DNA from: Tilletia caries
Lineage: Eukaryota; Basidiomycota; Exobasidiomycetes; Tilletiales; Tilletiaceae
DNA: 64,000 bases
Assembly: GCA_032718865.1 (NCBI GenBank)
Contig: JALUTQ010000024.1
Span: 543,501 to 607,500, forward strand
Direction of reading: 5' to 3'
A program made the translations under genes and the position numbers. The notes below the pieces were generated by a model. That model was given only the letters and a program-made list of their open reading frames with translations, was not told where the DNA came from and did not search any database. Shown piece by piece: positions 25,401 to 37,600 of the stretch; the first letter of the stretch is position 1, and every line of letters begins with the position of its first letter.

Positions 25401-26044
25401 TGGCTAGCAGCTCTTCGGCCGCACAGCTCAACACTCCTTTCGTCCCAGATCAAGGGAGCGTCTCCTGGACGGCGACGACGCCCCGTCCTATTGCTTCTTC
25501 AAACCGAGCGCGTGCGTCCACGACGTCGGCCCTGCTCAACAACTCTCGGCTCGACTCCCTTCTGGGCACCACAGCTGTCGGATTTTCGCCCTTCCCCACC
25601 TCAGCTTCGACCTCCGCATCGATGATGCCAGCCTTCCAGCCGGGGCTGTCCGGTCACTGGATACCTACCTCGGGTTCTGGCCTCATGGCTGCCGGTGGTG
25701 GTTCTTCAGGAGGTAGACGCCAGAGCAACTTCGGAGGACGCCCGATCATGGCACTTCCTTCCGGAAGTCGCCGTTCGAGCGTGAACACAAGCGGCAGCAA
25801 CAACAACAACCATTTCGCAGCCGGCTTGGCCATGACCGCCTCCGAGAGCGGGGGGTCGAGCTTAACGCGGCCGGGGACGGGAAGTACGTCGACTTCGAAT
25901 GTGTCGTCGTCGTCCCCGTCGGGTGGCGAGCTCATGTTCGTCACGTACGGGATGGAGGATGCGAATGAGCTTCGTCAGGGTGTGGCTCCTTCGGGCAACT
26001 ACAAGGTTCCTCTCCAGACGAAGCGCAAGAAGGTCGACTCGTAG
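22413..26044 (+). CDS. Large disordered protein with AT-hook (putative DNA-binding regulator)
   Basis: I do not recognise a named family. Exons 22413-23025 and 23094-26044 join in phase (E-A-R at the junction) to give about 1,187 residues. What can be seen: an acidic, Ser/Pro-rich N-terminus; a basic segment VKRRRED with a nearby QKKQK, resembling a bipartite nuclear signal; a predicted structured stretch around residues 300-420 (TTEQILGYDPKNPPKAL, ISCAIGDEELNKRARAALEV, EAMKWSRTAMREAKQTQAML), the only part that looks folded; and, near residue 855, KKRGRPRSRS, a canonical AT-hook core (GRP flanked by basics). The rest is Asn/Ser/Gly/Pro-rich, including a nine-proline run. Nuclear localisation and minor-groove DNA binding are inferred from the motifs only. 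Confidence 0.7.
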
Positions 26045-26521
26045 GCGAACGACCCCCGGAGAGTGATTCGCCTTTCACCCTGTCGCCCTCACAGGCTGCA
26101 TGTCGATCACGACTACCACACCAATACCCCTGTACATATTCACAGCATCCAACCTTCGCTTTCTACCAACACCCTCTTCGACTCGGACCTTTTGATCTTA
26201 CTTCAAGTACCTTCGCTTTCTATCAACGGACCTCACGGTCCTCGATCTCGTCTTTCGACATTACATAACAACCAACCCTCAAACAAACATAATCATTATG
26301 CTGACAGCCAAGCAAGGCTGCGTTCCAACTCGCCACCATTCCTTTTCTGCGGGTATGCCTTCATCAGCTCGCTCTGTACATACACTCCTGCCTGCTTCAC
26401 CACCAGCTCCAAGCCGTCCTCTCCGCACGACCATCTGTACAACATCCCCCCTATCCCAATAGTATATCGAGCCATAGCTCCATTTAACCCCATCAAATTT
26501 CAATCCCTCTGTTGTACTCTT
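26045..26521. other. Convergent 3' intergenic region
   Basis: 477 bp between the AT-hook gene and QRI7, whose ends face each other. AT-richer, with no gene seen. Confidence 0.4.
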
Positions 26522-28177
26522 CTATGATTGCGAAAGGTCTTCCAAACTCCAACGTGGCCGTGCATGCTGAGCAAAGTCGCGAGTCCGTCGTTCCCACATG
26601 AGATGGCCCGCAAAGGCGATCATGACCGCATTGTCGGTACAGAGCGAGAGCGGAGGGAAGTGTGTCCGCACCGTGGTGCGTGGGTGATCTTCTTCCTCCG
26701 CCAGCGAAGATGAAGTGTCGTTCTGTCTGGCGGTGGAAAGGAGGGAGGCGAGACGGCTGCGCAGGTAGGAGTTGGAAGCGACACCGCCTGAGCATACGAC
26801 ATCCCGTATCGAGACGCCCTCGATGCCCATCGGTGCCGTCCCGTCTGCTTTGCTACGCTGTCTGAGGCCAAAAGCCAGTGCGACTCGATCTTCAATCTGA
26901 CGGATGGCTCCATGCTGAAAGGCTCGTGCCACGGCTCTCCTATGCGAGATATACGTGGGCTCTTGGGAGGTGAGTGCATCGGAGGGGAGGTTACGTTCGA
27001 TGTAACGCAGCACCGCGCTCTTGATTCCCGAGCTGTGCGAAGTTGAATGTGGCTTCAGATCTCCCACATTTAAGACGACAGAGATGGTAAAGGAGTTTTA
27101 CCTACTATGAGAAAGTCATCGTGCCTGGTCCTGGTACAGGGAAGGTGGGTAGTGCATGTCCTAGGTCGGTCGAGCTGTCTTGTGCGGCAAAGTACTCTAA
27201 GGCGGCACCTGGATTTGTGAAGCCGGTGTGTCCTCCCCATTCGATCTGGAGTGCCCTTGCGACCTTGTCGAATGCGTCCCTGGAAGGCGTGTGTGATCAC
27301 AAGCGTTACAATACATAAGTATTCAGGCTTCAGGAGGTTCCAGCAAAGGCTCTCACCCAATTGAGTCGTCGGTGGTTGTGGCGAGCAGCCGGTATTGAGT
27401 GGGAGAACTGGCCAAGACCAGCATGGTATGACCTCCGGAGACGAGAAGCGTCAAGAATGGGAACTGAGGAGGCTCCTTTTCCGTAAGTAGCGGCGTGAGA
27501 GCATGAGCTGTGAAAGTCGAGGAGATGGCAAGTCAGCAGTAAGTTGTCGAATGCCGGGTCTGCAACCTGGGTTCTAACCTGCCATATGGTGAATGTAAAT
27601 GATATCCTTCCGCCAGGCCGCAGCCAACGTCTTTGCCGCTGTCAGACCAACACCGAGGGAGCTTGCCATCCCAGGACCCTGAGTGACAGCGATGGCATCA
27701 ATTCCCGCTCCGTCGGGTCCGATCCCCGCGTCTGCCAGGGCTCGCGCAATCGTGTCGGGCAAGTTGGCGGCATGGGAGAGTGCGGCGGTGAAAGGGTGTA
27801 TACCGCCGGTGGCGAAGTGGTCTTGGTGGGTGATGACTTGGCTGAGGACTTTGTACTGATCAGAGTGTATCGACGGGGAGGCAGGGCCTGCTACAACAGC
27901 GGCGCAGGAGTCGTCGCAGGATCTGTTGGCAAACAGAGCGAGGATGGATGGGAGAAAGGTGGTGGAAGGAGGGAGAAAGATGGGATCAGAACATCTGCAG
28001 AAGCATGAGAGGAAGAGAGAGTGATGAGCGTGTGATGATCACTGACGTCTCAATGCCGAGAATGATACGAGAGTCAGCGGTGTGAATGTCCCTGGAAGGC
28101 AGACACGATCCAGGCAGCGAGCGGACTGTGGCAGCGGAGCATCGTCCCAAGCGGCCGATGCGCACGAGACGAAGCAT
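26522..28177 (-). CDS. QRI7: Mitochondrial tRNA t6A synthase Qri7 (TsaD/Kae1 family)
   Basis: Transfers the threonylcarbamoyl group to A37 of ANN-decoding mitochondrial tRNAs. Exons on the minus strand: 28177-28047, 27922-27579, 27507-27357, 27279-27106 and 27032-26522, all in phase, 436 residues (yeast Qri7 is 407). The N-terminus MLRLVRIGRLGRCSAATVRS is Arg-rich and acid-free, a mitochondrial presequence. Family motifs: ILGIETSCDDSCAAVV (created exactly by the first splice, donor GTCAGT), TQGPGMASSLGVG, the metal-binding HHMAAH at about 155-160 (created by the second splice), LLVSGGHTMLV, TFSYSGIKSAVLRY (created by the fourth splice), VVCSGGVASNSYLR and TDNAVMIAFAG. Recovery of these motifs at four junctions strongly supports the model. 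Confidence 0.93.
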
Positions 28178-28480
28178 GGACGTAGACAGTAGACTGTGTG
28201 CTTATGGTATGTACCCGTATACACGTGTATCCCCAGTGGTCGTGGTCAGCTCCCACAAGTTGGACAGCGCGAAGAAGAAAAAGGGTGACTCACCTATCAC
28301 GACAAGGCCTCGACAGGCGCACACCACAACCACAACTCCACCTCGAGTCCTCGACAGACAGGCTCGAGATGCTCGCCTCGCCTCAGCGCATCACCCAGGA
28401 CAACCCGGTACCCGGTTCGATCATCCCTGTACTCAGAACGGTGCCATAGCGCCCGCTCCCGCCTTAAGTACTCAAGGATT
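28178..28480. promoter_or_regulatory. Divergent promoter QRI7 / RING-like gene
   Basis: 303 bp between divergent starts; likely a shared bidirectional promoter. No specific site is claimed. Confidence 0.4.
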
Positions 28481-30820
28481 ATGCCGCCAACGACGAGGAG
28501 GATGATGCTCCGGACGCCGCGGTCCTCACTTGGGGACGCGACCGCCGACAGTCCGTCTGCTTCCGCTGCAGCTCCCGATGGCGACGGCGACGGCGGCGGC
28601 GGTGGTGAAGGGGAATGGGAAGTTAGCGATAGCTCTACATCAGCGCTACCTTCTACCTCAGCGACTACCGCCACCAGCGGGACCTCTTCCACCGCGACGA
28701 CAGTGCAGGAAAGGACAGCAAATGCCGGCTCAGCCAGCCATGCCGATCGACCCTCATCTTCCTCATCACTGCGCACTCCGCATATCTATTCCCTTCGCAT
28801 GCCAGTTCGAACAGGTGCCGACCCACCTCCAGAATCGTCCTCCTCCGCCTCCGCGGCATCAACCTCCCGCCGCAGGCCCCCTTCTGATGATCCTTCTCGC
28901 TCCGCACCGGTACCGACGGGACTCTTCTGGTCCTTTGATGGACCCCCCGGATCAGCATCAGCATCAGTAGCAGCCTCTACAGGTCTACGACCACCGCCCG
29001 GCGACGTGCCCCAGTGGCGACCGGCCTATGTCCAACCTGCGGATCTTGGGAGGCGCTCTCGCAACAGCGGCAACAACCGGGTACGATTTGCACCCGATAG
29101 CCCTTCCTCTTTATCATCGTTGTCATCCCCCTCTGCTGCTGAGAATCCAGCCAACGACGAACCTCGAGCCTCGGGTTCAACAACAACGGCGGCGGCAGCG
29201 GCGGCGGCGGGGCCGGCGGCGTCAACCTCTACCGCAGCCGCCCGACGTAGGGCGCTGCGGATCCCCTCTCGACTCAGAGAAGGAGGTGAAGCACCACACC
29301 AAGCTATCGTCATAGATGATCTCCTCCACAGCTCTGACGAGGACGATGACGACTTCACCGTTCTGAGCAGCCACACGAACCCGGCGACTCTGGATCGACT
29401 GACAGATGAACGCTTGCTGCGACAGGCGGCGTTAGGCTGGCCGGACCACGATTTGGGCCGCGCTCCTACTCCGATCCGAAGTGAGTTAAACTCCTGCACT
29501 TGCTCTTTGCTTTTTTTCCCGTGAATCGAAAACTGACATGCAAATGTGGGTCTATTCTCAGGACCTGGAGATGCCGTACGGAGCCACACTGGTGTTTCTC
29601 GCCCCAGTGTTGTTGTCCCCAGGATGAGCGATCAAGATCGCAGCAACTACCGGTTCATCGATGGCATTCCTGCTGGACCGCATCGATACCGCCATCGGGA
29701 GCGCGCCGTGCATTTTGCGTCTGGCGGCGCAGCAACGGGAAGCGGTGGGCCAGCTGCATCAGCCTCGGCAACAGCAACAGCAACAGGTGGTGGCGGTGTG
29801 GCCGGTCTCCCACCCGTTGGCCACCCTCTTCACCCAGACTCCTTGGCAGGCGAGGAAGGAATCATGCGACATATCGGTATATACCCTCCCATGCGTTTCC
29901 GGCCCGAGCACCGCAAAGTGCCCGACCGGTTCGAAACGCGCTGGACCCACCCGGAAGCGGTCCAGGAAGGTTTCAGCCACTCGATCGTCGAGCCTCCGAT
30001 CGAGGTCGATATGGAACCGGGCGCACTGCCGACGGGACCTCTGCCGGAGACGACGCCGATCTGTGCACGCTGTCGATATGCGCTGCAGATGGGGGGCGCG
30101 GGGGATAAGAAGATATGGGTGTTGCCGTGCGGGCATGTGATTGATGGGAAGTGTGTGCGGGAGCTGAGCGAGCCGGCGTGGAAGGAGCCGGTGGTGGAGC
30201 CCGGGCCTGAAGCGAAGTCGGCGGCGGTGGTGGTTGTGATTGACGGGGAGGAGGAGAAGGAGGAGCCATCGAAGGCGTTGCAGAATGGGGAGGCGAAGGC
30301 GAATGGGAAGGCGAGGGCGGTATCGGTCGGGCCTTCGGAGGGGACACCTCAGAAGCGCACTGCGTCCATGCGGGACGATGAGGAGAAGGCTGAGGATGAG
30401 GAGAAGGGGGACCGAGTGGAGGACAAGGATGGATCTACTGCCGGAAGCGAGAGTGGGACGCCTCGTTCGAAGCGAAGACATTTGGACGTCCCCGGTTCGA
30501 CGACCGCCTCTGGGGAGACGATGGGAGCTACGAGGCGCGGTACGAGTCCGGACCCAATCGACGCGGGCAGTCAAAGTTTCGAGATACTGTACTCGACGAC
30601 GAGCAGCACCACCACCGCCACCAACGGCTCTTCATCGTCGGCCAGTCGGCGTGAGAAGGGCAAAGGCTCGAAGCGTTTGATCGACGACGAGGACGAAGCG
30701 GTGATTGTGTCTGGGGTGAAGCTCCAGCCTGTGCCATTTACGTGTCCGGTGGTGGACTGTGGGCAGCTGTGCTTCCCGAAGGGGGATCATGATCTGAGCG
30801 TGATTGAGATGTTCATCTGA
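28481..30820 (+). CDS. Disordered protein with split RING-like Cys/His cluster
   Basis: No named family recognised. Exons 28481-29480 and 29562-30820, about 752 residues. The first 330 residues are Ser/Ala/Thr/Pro-rich with acidic patches (SSDEDDDDF). A possibly folded part begins at about residue 430 (IGIYPPMRFRPEHRKVPDRF) and leads into CARCRYALQ at about 499 and VLPCGHVIDGKC at about 519, the spacing of the first half of a RING finger (C-x2-C, then C-x-H). About 200 residues of acidic Lys/Glu/Ser-rich sequence follow before a last Cys group, FTCPVVDCGQLC, near the C-terminus (about 727-738), which could supply the missing zinc ligands. The most plausible reading is an E3-ligase-like or related zinc fold with a large loop insertion; function is unproven. 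Confidence 0.65.
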
Positions 30821-31361
30821 GGCTCGGTGCTTTCCCCCTTGCTTTTTCCCCTCTCTCTCTCTCTCTCGCTCTCTTTGTTCCTTTCCTTTCGTCTTGCTCT
30901 CTCTCCCGGGCCTGTCGTTTACTTCCGGATGGGATTCCATGCCCGCCTCCTCTTGCCTACCATACACACTGTGAATGAATGCATGCATGCTTCTGTTTCC
31001 GTGCTGTTCGGGTCCCCCATCCGTCTGCGTGTGGAACCTTCTGCTCCCCGCCTGGTACATAACATACATCGCGTATAGAGACGTGATTGAGGGCGCCTGT
31101 GCCATCTTCGGCACCGACTATAGCACGGACGGGAGGGCTACTCTGCCTGCCTCCTGCCTGCGCGTGGTTCGCTCCCCCTACGAGCTCGTCCATCGCTTCC
31201 ATCACCATCTGGGGCTTTGTTTTCGGTCGCGTCTCGGGCGCGTCTCCCATGCGAAGCGCGTCCCGGCATCCACCAAGGCCAAGAAGAACCTCGCGGACGA
31301 CCACCACGAGCATTCATATCACATCATCACGCAGGAAGCACACAGAAGGGGAGATACCACG
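30821..31361. other. Intergenic region to EAF3 promoter
   Basis: 541 bp, beginning with a CT-rich tract at about 30840-30905. No gene seen. Confidence 0.4.
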
Positions 31362-33762
31362 ATGCAGTTCAAGATTGGGGAGAAGGTACTCTGCTTCCAC
31401 GGCCCACTGCTGTACACAGCCAAGGTCCGTTCGACCGTTCGCCCGCGACTCTTCCCCATTCCCCGAAGGGTATATTCCGTACTGACCACCCTCCCATCCT
31501 CCCAATCCACTTATGCTATCCTTTCTTCACCCAACCACAGATTCTCAAGGCTGAGAACCGCACGGCAGACGAAGGCGCGCAGATTGAGGCGGCTGCTACG
31601 CAGGAGGGATACGTGGTTACGACCTCCCAGGCTGGGCCGTTCTACTTTGTCCATTATCAGGGCTGGAAACAGACGTGAGTGTCCCTCTCGCCCTCCCTTC
31701 CTCTCCCTTTGCGAGGTTCCCACCAGCCCCAATCGTTGTTCTGAACTCACACCCGTTCCGCTCTCCCGTGTGATACAACCCAGATGGGACGAATGGGTCC
31801 CCGAAACCCGCCTGATGAAATTCATCGACGAAAACCTCCAATTCTCCAAAAGGCTCGCAGAGTCCTACCGCGGATCCACCAACTCCAAACCAGCAGCAGC
31901 AGCAGCAGCTTCCTCCTCCTCATCCAGCGCACCTGCGCCGGCGGGCGCGCAGAAGGCGGGCTCGGCGGAGCGGGAGGATGGGTCTAGTGGGGGTGGGGAG
32001 GATGGGCCGCCTGGATTGGGGGCACGGGGTGCGGATGATGGATCTGGGTCGGGCGGTGTGGGTGCGGCGGGACGGACTTCGGGGGTGGGGAAGGGTCAGG
32101 GTGGTGGGAATGCTGGACGGGGTGCGAAGCGGTCGCGCGAGGTTGCTGATCAGGTACGTGTGCCTTACTTGCTCATTTGTTTTCCTTACTGTGTCTGCCC
32201 CACTCACATCCCCTGCTGTTTTTTTCTTCTTCTTCTTCTGCGTTTTGGTTGGATGTGGGTGTAGGAGGACGAGTATGTGAAGCGGCCGGAGGTGAAGATC
32301 CCGATTCCGGAGCCGCTGAAGATCATCCTTGTCGATGACTGGGAGCGCGTCACGAAGAACAGCCAGGTATGTCTGTTCACATAGGTACATGACACGCATA
32401 TGTGAAAAAAATGGAGCTGACCCTTGTCCCGCCGAATGTGAAGCTCGTACAACTGCCACGGAGACCGTGCGTACAGCAAGTGCTCGAGGACTACAAGGAG
32501 CACTACAACAAGCACCGCAAAGGCGCGAAACGAACGAACGCGACGACGCTGGCGGAAGTACTGGACGGCCTCCGACTGTACTTTGACAAGTCGCTCACCC
32601 ACAACCTGCTGTACCGGTTCGAGCGTCTGCAGTATACCGAGTTCCGGAAGGCGTGGATGAAGGGGCAGGAGCGGGACGCGTTCAATGTGACGGGGCAGGA
32701 GTTTGTGGCTGGGGTGAGGAGTCGGACGGATGAGGAGGTTGCGAAGGACAAGGAGAAGGAGGAGAAGGATAAGGAGAAGGAGAAGGCGAAGGAGAAGGAG
32801 GTCGCTGCTGTGGCTGCAGCTGCGGGTGCGACTACGGCTGCTGGTGATGTTGCTTCTTCTTCTTCGGCCGCAACCCCTGCTGCTGCGACTTCCGGTGCTG
32901 GATCAGCATCTGCTCCTGCTCCTGCTCCTGCTCCTACTCCTACTGATGGCCCCGTCTCGACGCTTGCAGCGGACGGTGCCAGCGGTACTGCCGCGACTTC
33001 TACTACTCCAGGTACAGGTGCGGGTGCGGAAGGAACGGCAGCTGTCACCGCCAACAACACGTCCTCTACGGTCGATGGTGCGACGACAGGGCCGGACGGC
33101 GACGGTGATATTACGATGGACACCACATCCGGCGGGAAGACGAGTGCGGTCTCAGCCCCAGTTGCAGCTCAGACGACGGCGGCGGTCTCCACTTCTTCGA
33201 CGACAGCATCACCTGCGCCTGCTGCGGCGTTACCGGCTTCTACGACCACACCTGCGACGACAACGACGGCCACGACGCCTGCTCCCGCGACGGCCGCGGC
33301 GAAGGGCAAGGGTCCGAACAGGGGCGGACTTGCCGGGGGACTTTTGGGGACGGAGGTCGTTAGTGGTACGGCGATGCGTCAGCGGGATGATCTGATGGAG
33401 CCGAGTCGGATCTATGGTGCTGAGCATCTGTTGAGACTATTTGGTACGTTGATGGGAGAGTGAAGAAGAGGGTACTGTTTCCCCTTTGCTGATTTTCTCT
33501 TTCTGCTTTCCAGTGAACCTTCCTGCGCTCGTTGCTCATACGACGCTGGACTCGGAGTCGATCCAGATCTTGAAGGACCATTTGAACGAGTTCATGACGT
33601 GAGTTTCGGAGGTGTGGATGTCTTCGTTGACTGAAGAAATGTTGTGCTGACTCCCTCTCTCTGTGTATGTATGGCAGGTACATGACTCGGGAGCGGGACC
33701 GGATCTTTGTGAAGGAGTACGAACCTGCGAGCGTGGAGTATCATCGTCTGTCTGGGATCTGA
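31362..33762 (+). CDS. EAF3: Chromodomain/MRG protein Eaf3 (MRG15)
   Basis: H3K36-methyl reader shared by NuA4 acetyltransferase and Rpd3S deacetylase. Exons 31362-31424, 31541-31674, 31784-32153, 32265-32366, 32444-33443, 33514-33598 and 33678-33762; about 612 residues versus about 320-400 usual. The chromo-barrel is at the N-terminus (FKIGEKVLCFHGPLLYTAKI, then YFVHYQGWKQTWDEWVPETR). A Gly/Ser-rich linker follows, then the MRG domain: IPIPEPLKIILVDDWE, LVQLPRRPCVQQVLEDYKE, LLYRFERLQYTEF, IYGAEHLLRLFVNLPALVAH and the C-terminal YMTRERDRIFVKEYEPAS. The unusual acceptor AAG at 32441-32443 is chosen because it restores the conserved LVQLP start. About 230 residues of Lys/Glu and then Ala/Thr repeats are inserted inside the MRG domain. 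Confidence 0.92.
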
Positions 33763-34610
33763 TGTGTGCACCGGCTTGCCTCGTTTGCCTCCTGGCTCCT
33801 GGCTCTTACTCCAATTGTCAATGCTTCGAAGGAGTGTCTCTCCTCATCGGGGCGGTCAATCGCCGCAACTGCCTGGTCAATCTTATACGAACGAAATGAT
33901 CGAAGGGATGGTTAGCCGGAGGGGCGTGTGCGTGGGTGGGACAGGAGGGAGAGATCGGTGCTCCGTACTGAGTCCATTAGTGGCCCTGGGTATGCTTGGT
34001 TCGGACTTCGGCGCGTACTTGCCTGCTGGGTAGACCAATGCCAAGGGTGAGACAGAAGGTTCTGCCGGAAGATGCTGTCCCGGGGCTGGAGGCAAGATGC
34101 GATGCTCTCGGGCGGCCCGGCGGACCTGCTATTTTATTTAGTGATTTGGCACGGTTCCCAGTGTGCCAAATGTATATGTACCAAAGCAAGGCAGGCGCAG
34201 GGCGGGCCGTGAGAAAGAGACCTCGGAGCTCGGAGCTCGGAGCGGAGTGGATCTGTGTCAGAGAGAGGCGTCATCGTGCTGGACTGCTGGGACTGTGCTG
34301 CAGATAGAAAGCTGTGCTGTGCGTGGGAGAGTTGTAGTAGCGCTGGTTTCCGAACGTTTCCACTTTCCACAGCCAGTCTGGATTTTCTTGTCATCGCCTG
34401 TCAGTCGCTCACCAGCAGGCCAGCAAGCAGCAGCAGTGAGCAGCAGTCAGTGAGCAGCAGCAACAGGAGCAAGAGGGAGACGCAGGACGACGATCGACGA
34501 TCCCGCTCACCGCTGCCACTACTCCCCGCAACCTCATTCCAGGGCACACCCTTATCCTCAGACCTACCTTCAATCACACAGCCATTCTTCGAAGGCTCAA
34601 CGCGTCCAAG
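33763..34610. other. Intergenic region, EAF3 3' end / promoter of EH-like gene
   Basis: 848 bp, with a repeated gctcggagctcggagc stretch near 34225 and a CAGCAGC-rich tract near 34425-34465. No gene or RNA recognised. Confidence 0.4.
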
Positions 34611-37600
34611 ATGAGTGCCGACATCGGTGCATCCGCTTCAACAGCAGGGCAAATACAGAGCCTCCTCACCGGCGGGCCCGCTCCCATCGCCCTCGATCTC
34701 AGGCCGCCGTCCCTGCACGAGTCAGCGCTGTCCCCAGCAGAACACGCCCTCTTCCCCATCTGGCTCAGCGGCATCAAGGCCGCCCCCAGCGGACAGCCCG
34801 GCCTCTACGACGAGCACGATGCTCTCACTTTCCTTCGCAGGGACTGCGCTATCGACATCGAGGATGAGATCCAGATCCTATCCCTCTTCGAACGCACACC
34901 CCGCGGCATGACCGCTGGTCATCTATATGCCCTCATGCGTCTTGCTTCCTGGGTCAAGGCTGGTCAGGCGCCTTCCCGCAGACTGCTCTTCACACAAGGT
35001 AAGCCATACATCCATCCATCCTGCCATCTGCGCGCTCACGCTATACACAAATCTCACGTCTTTCTGCATCATTTTGAACAGCACCACCGCTCAAGATGAG
35101 GAAACAGCCGCCCCAATCGCCTCCAAAGCCAGTCGGTCTTAAGTCGGAACTGGCAAACCCGATACGATACCCAACAGCAGCACCGCAACAATCATCCGCC
35201 GGCATGGCATCCTTCCAAAGGAGTACCACCGTCATGCCTTCTTCCAGTCCTCGGGAAAGCGCCGGCATGCAGCCGCTCGCGAGCAAGCCCATACCAGCCC
35301 TGCCTCCCATGGCCGCATCCTCAGCATCCATCATCGCGCCTCAACCATCATCAGTCATCATGTCACCCTATGGATCCAGACAAGGTCACTCCGCCGTTTT
35401 GACACCCGCACCAGCACTGCCATCCGCCAGCAACACTGCAATGGACGCCGTCTTCGGTTTCGACCCGGCACCCAATCCGTTCAAGCAGGCCTCAGGCTCC
35501 GCGACATTAAAACAGCCGCAGCAGTTCCAGCCTCCTCCGCCCGTGCCGCCCCCACGGCCACAGCAACCACGTATCGTCAAACCAACACCCGTCGTCGCAT
35601 CCGCCGCCGGTGCGTCCAATCCCTTCCGAAGCGCGTCCATGTCCATCCCTCGCTCGGCTCCCATGTACGGAGTCAGCGTCTCCGGACAGTCCGATGCCTC
35701 AAACGGCTCCGGAGCACAGGGTCCCTTCGATAACCCAGGCGGATACAGCTACAGCGCGATCGCAGCCGTCGCAGCCGCCGCGCAGGCAGCCAATAAACAA
35801 CCCGAAGACCCTACATCGCCGCCGCTGCCGCCTCGACCTTCCTTCGGGGGCGGAGAAGCCGCCGCCCTGGGACAACTTATACAAACCGCCGCACCACCGC
35901 CTTTGCCTGCTCGCGTCCATCCGCTCATCCAAGCAGGTCTCTACGCCAGCTCCGAAGTGCGGAAACGGAAAGAGGCCTTGCCGCCCAAGACGTTCAGTGT
36001 CATTCAGTCCTCCTCTAAGGCCCAGCAGGCTAAGTCCAAACCGCCCAAGTCGACGCCCAGGCTCCTCACGGGCGAGGCGGCGCCCAAAGATGTCCTCGAG
36101 ATGCTCCCTCCTCCACCACAACATCTCGCCACGGCCAAGAAACGCGCTGCAGCGGCTGCTGCGGCGGGAGGTACGAATACACCCTTCAGTAATCGTGGAG
36201 GCGGGGGTGAGACCAGACGGAGCGTGAGTGACGTCCAGGCGTTCCTGCGTCGACATTCGGAACACGACTCAGAAGGGAACCTGCTCGGCACGAGCGAATT
36301 CGGGCGGACTCGCTCCCGGGGAGCGACGAGCGGGATCGGCGTCGGTTTCAGCGAAGATGACGAAGCGGGATCACCGCTCACCATCAATGGCGGCGGCGGC
36401 GGGAGTGGGATCGGTGGGAACAAGCATGGGGCGGACGCTGTCGTGCCTGGTTCCACCTCCGGCGCGAAGACGACGCTCCTGGGCAACCCGGCGACGTACG
36501 CGCCCAAGGCGTCTTATGCACACGTCTCGAAGTCGAAGGGGAGTTTGCCGGCGTGGTTGAGGGAGCAGGAGGAGTTACAGCGTTCGGCGCTTATGCCTGA
36601 TGACCCGGAACGGCCACCGACGACGGGGACGGGGACGGCGACGCATCATTCGCATGGACGCTCGCAGTCGTCCTCTTTGCAGGGAAGTCCTTCGAATGGG
36701 CTGGGGCAGGAGCAGGGGCATTCGCGTCGGCGGTCGGCTGCGAATGCGAGTGGTGGCAGTTCGGGGGCGGCGGCGTATGCGCATCATCATGCGGCGGGCG
36801 CGAGTCGGCATAGTATGATTAGCGCGCTGGACTCGGCTGTGTTGGAGGATGAGGATGGGGAGGAGCAGGATGGGAGTGGGAATGGGGATGAGGATGAGGA
36901 GGTTGAGGCGGGGGAAGGGCAAGGGCATGGGGATGATGAGGATTTCGTTGATGCGCCTGTTGCTGCGGGTCGGGCCGGGCCAGCGGACGACGCGCGTTCG
37001 GAGCAGGAGATGTCGGAAAAGGCTCGATCGGCTGCTACGAGTATCGAACGTCCTCATAACCCATTCGCAGAGCGGAGTTTGGGTAAAGGTCACCCTTCCA
37101 TGCCGGAATCCGGGAATCTGGCGCGTCCGTTGGGCCGGTCAAAGACGGTGCAACATGGGAAGGGACCCGCTCCCCCACCACCACCACCGCCGATGGCCCC
37201 TCCGCGCCGCAGGCTTGATTCCTCACCGGCGGCCGCGAGGGAGTCCCCGCCCTTCAGGCTGTCGAGTGGGCAAGCGTTCCAACCGCCGCCGCAGCGGTCG
37301 CCCACTGCGGATTTGAGGCGCGGGGGCAGTTTGCGCACGGCGTCGAATCACAGTCGGTACCCGACGGACGAAGGCGGGGTGATCCTGTCCGCGTCCGGCT
37401 CTGCGGCCGGCTCGATTCGGGATCGGTTGGCGGTTAACCCGAAACGGGCGAATTCGGTGTCGTGGCAACAGCAGCAGGCGCAGCAGCATCATTCGGGCTC
37501 GTCGTCCCCGACGGAACGTGGGTCGGCTGCGATGGCCACTGGGGGGCCAAGAAGTGGTGGGATGGGCGCGACGATTAAGGAGAAGATGACGGATCTGTTC

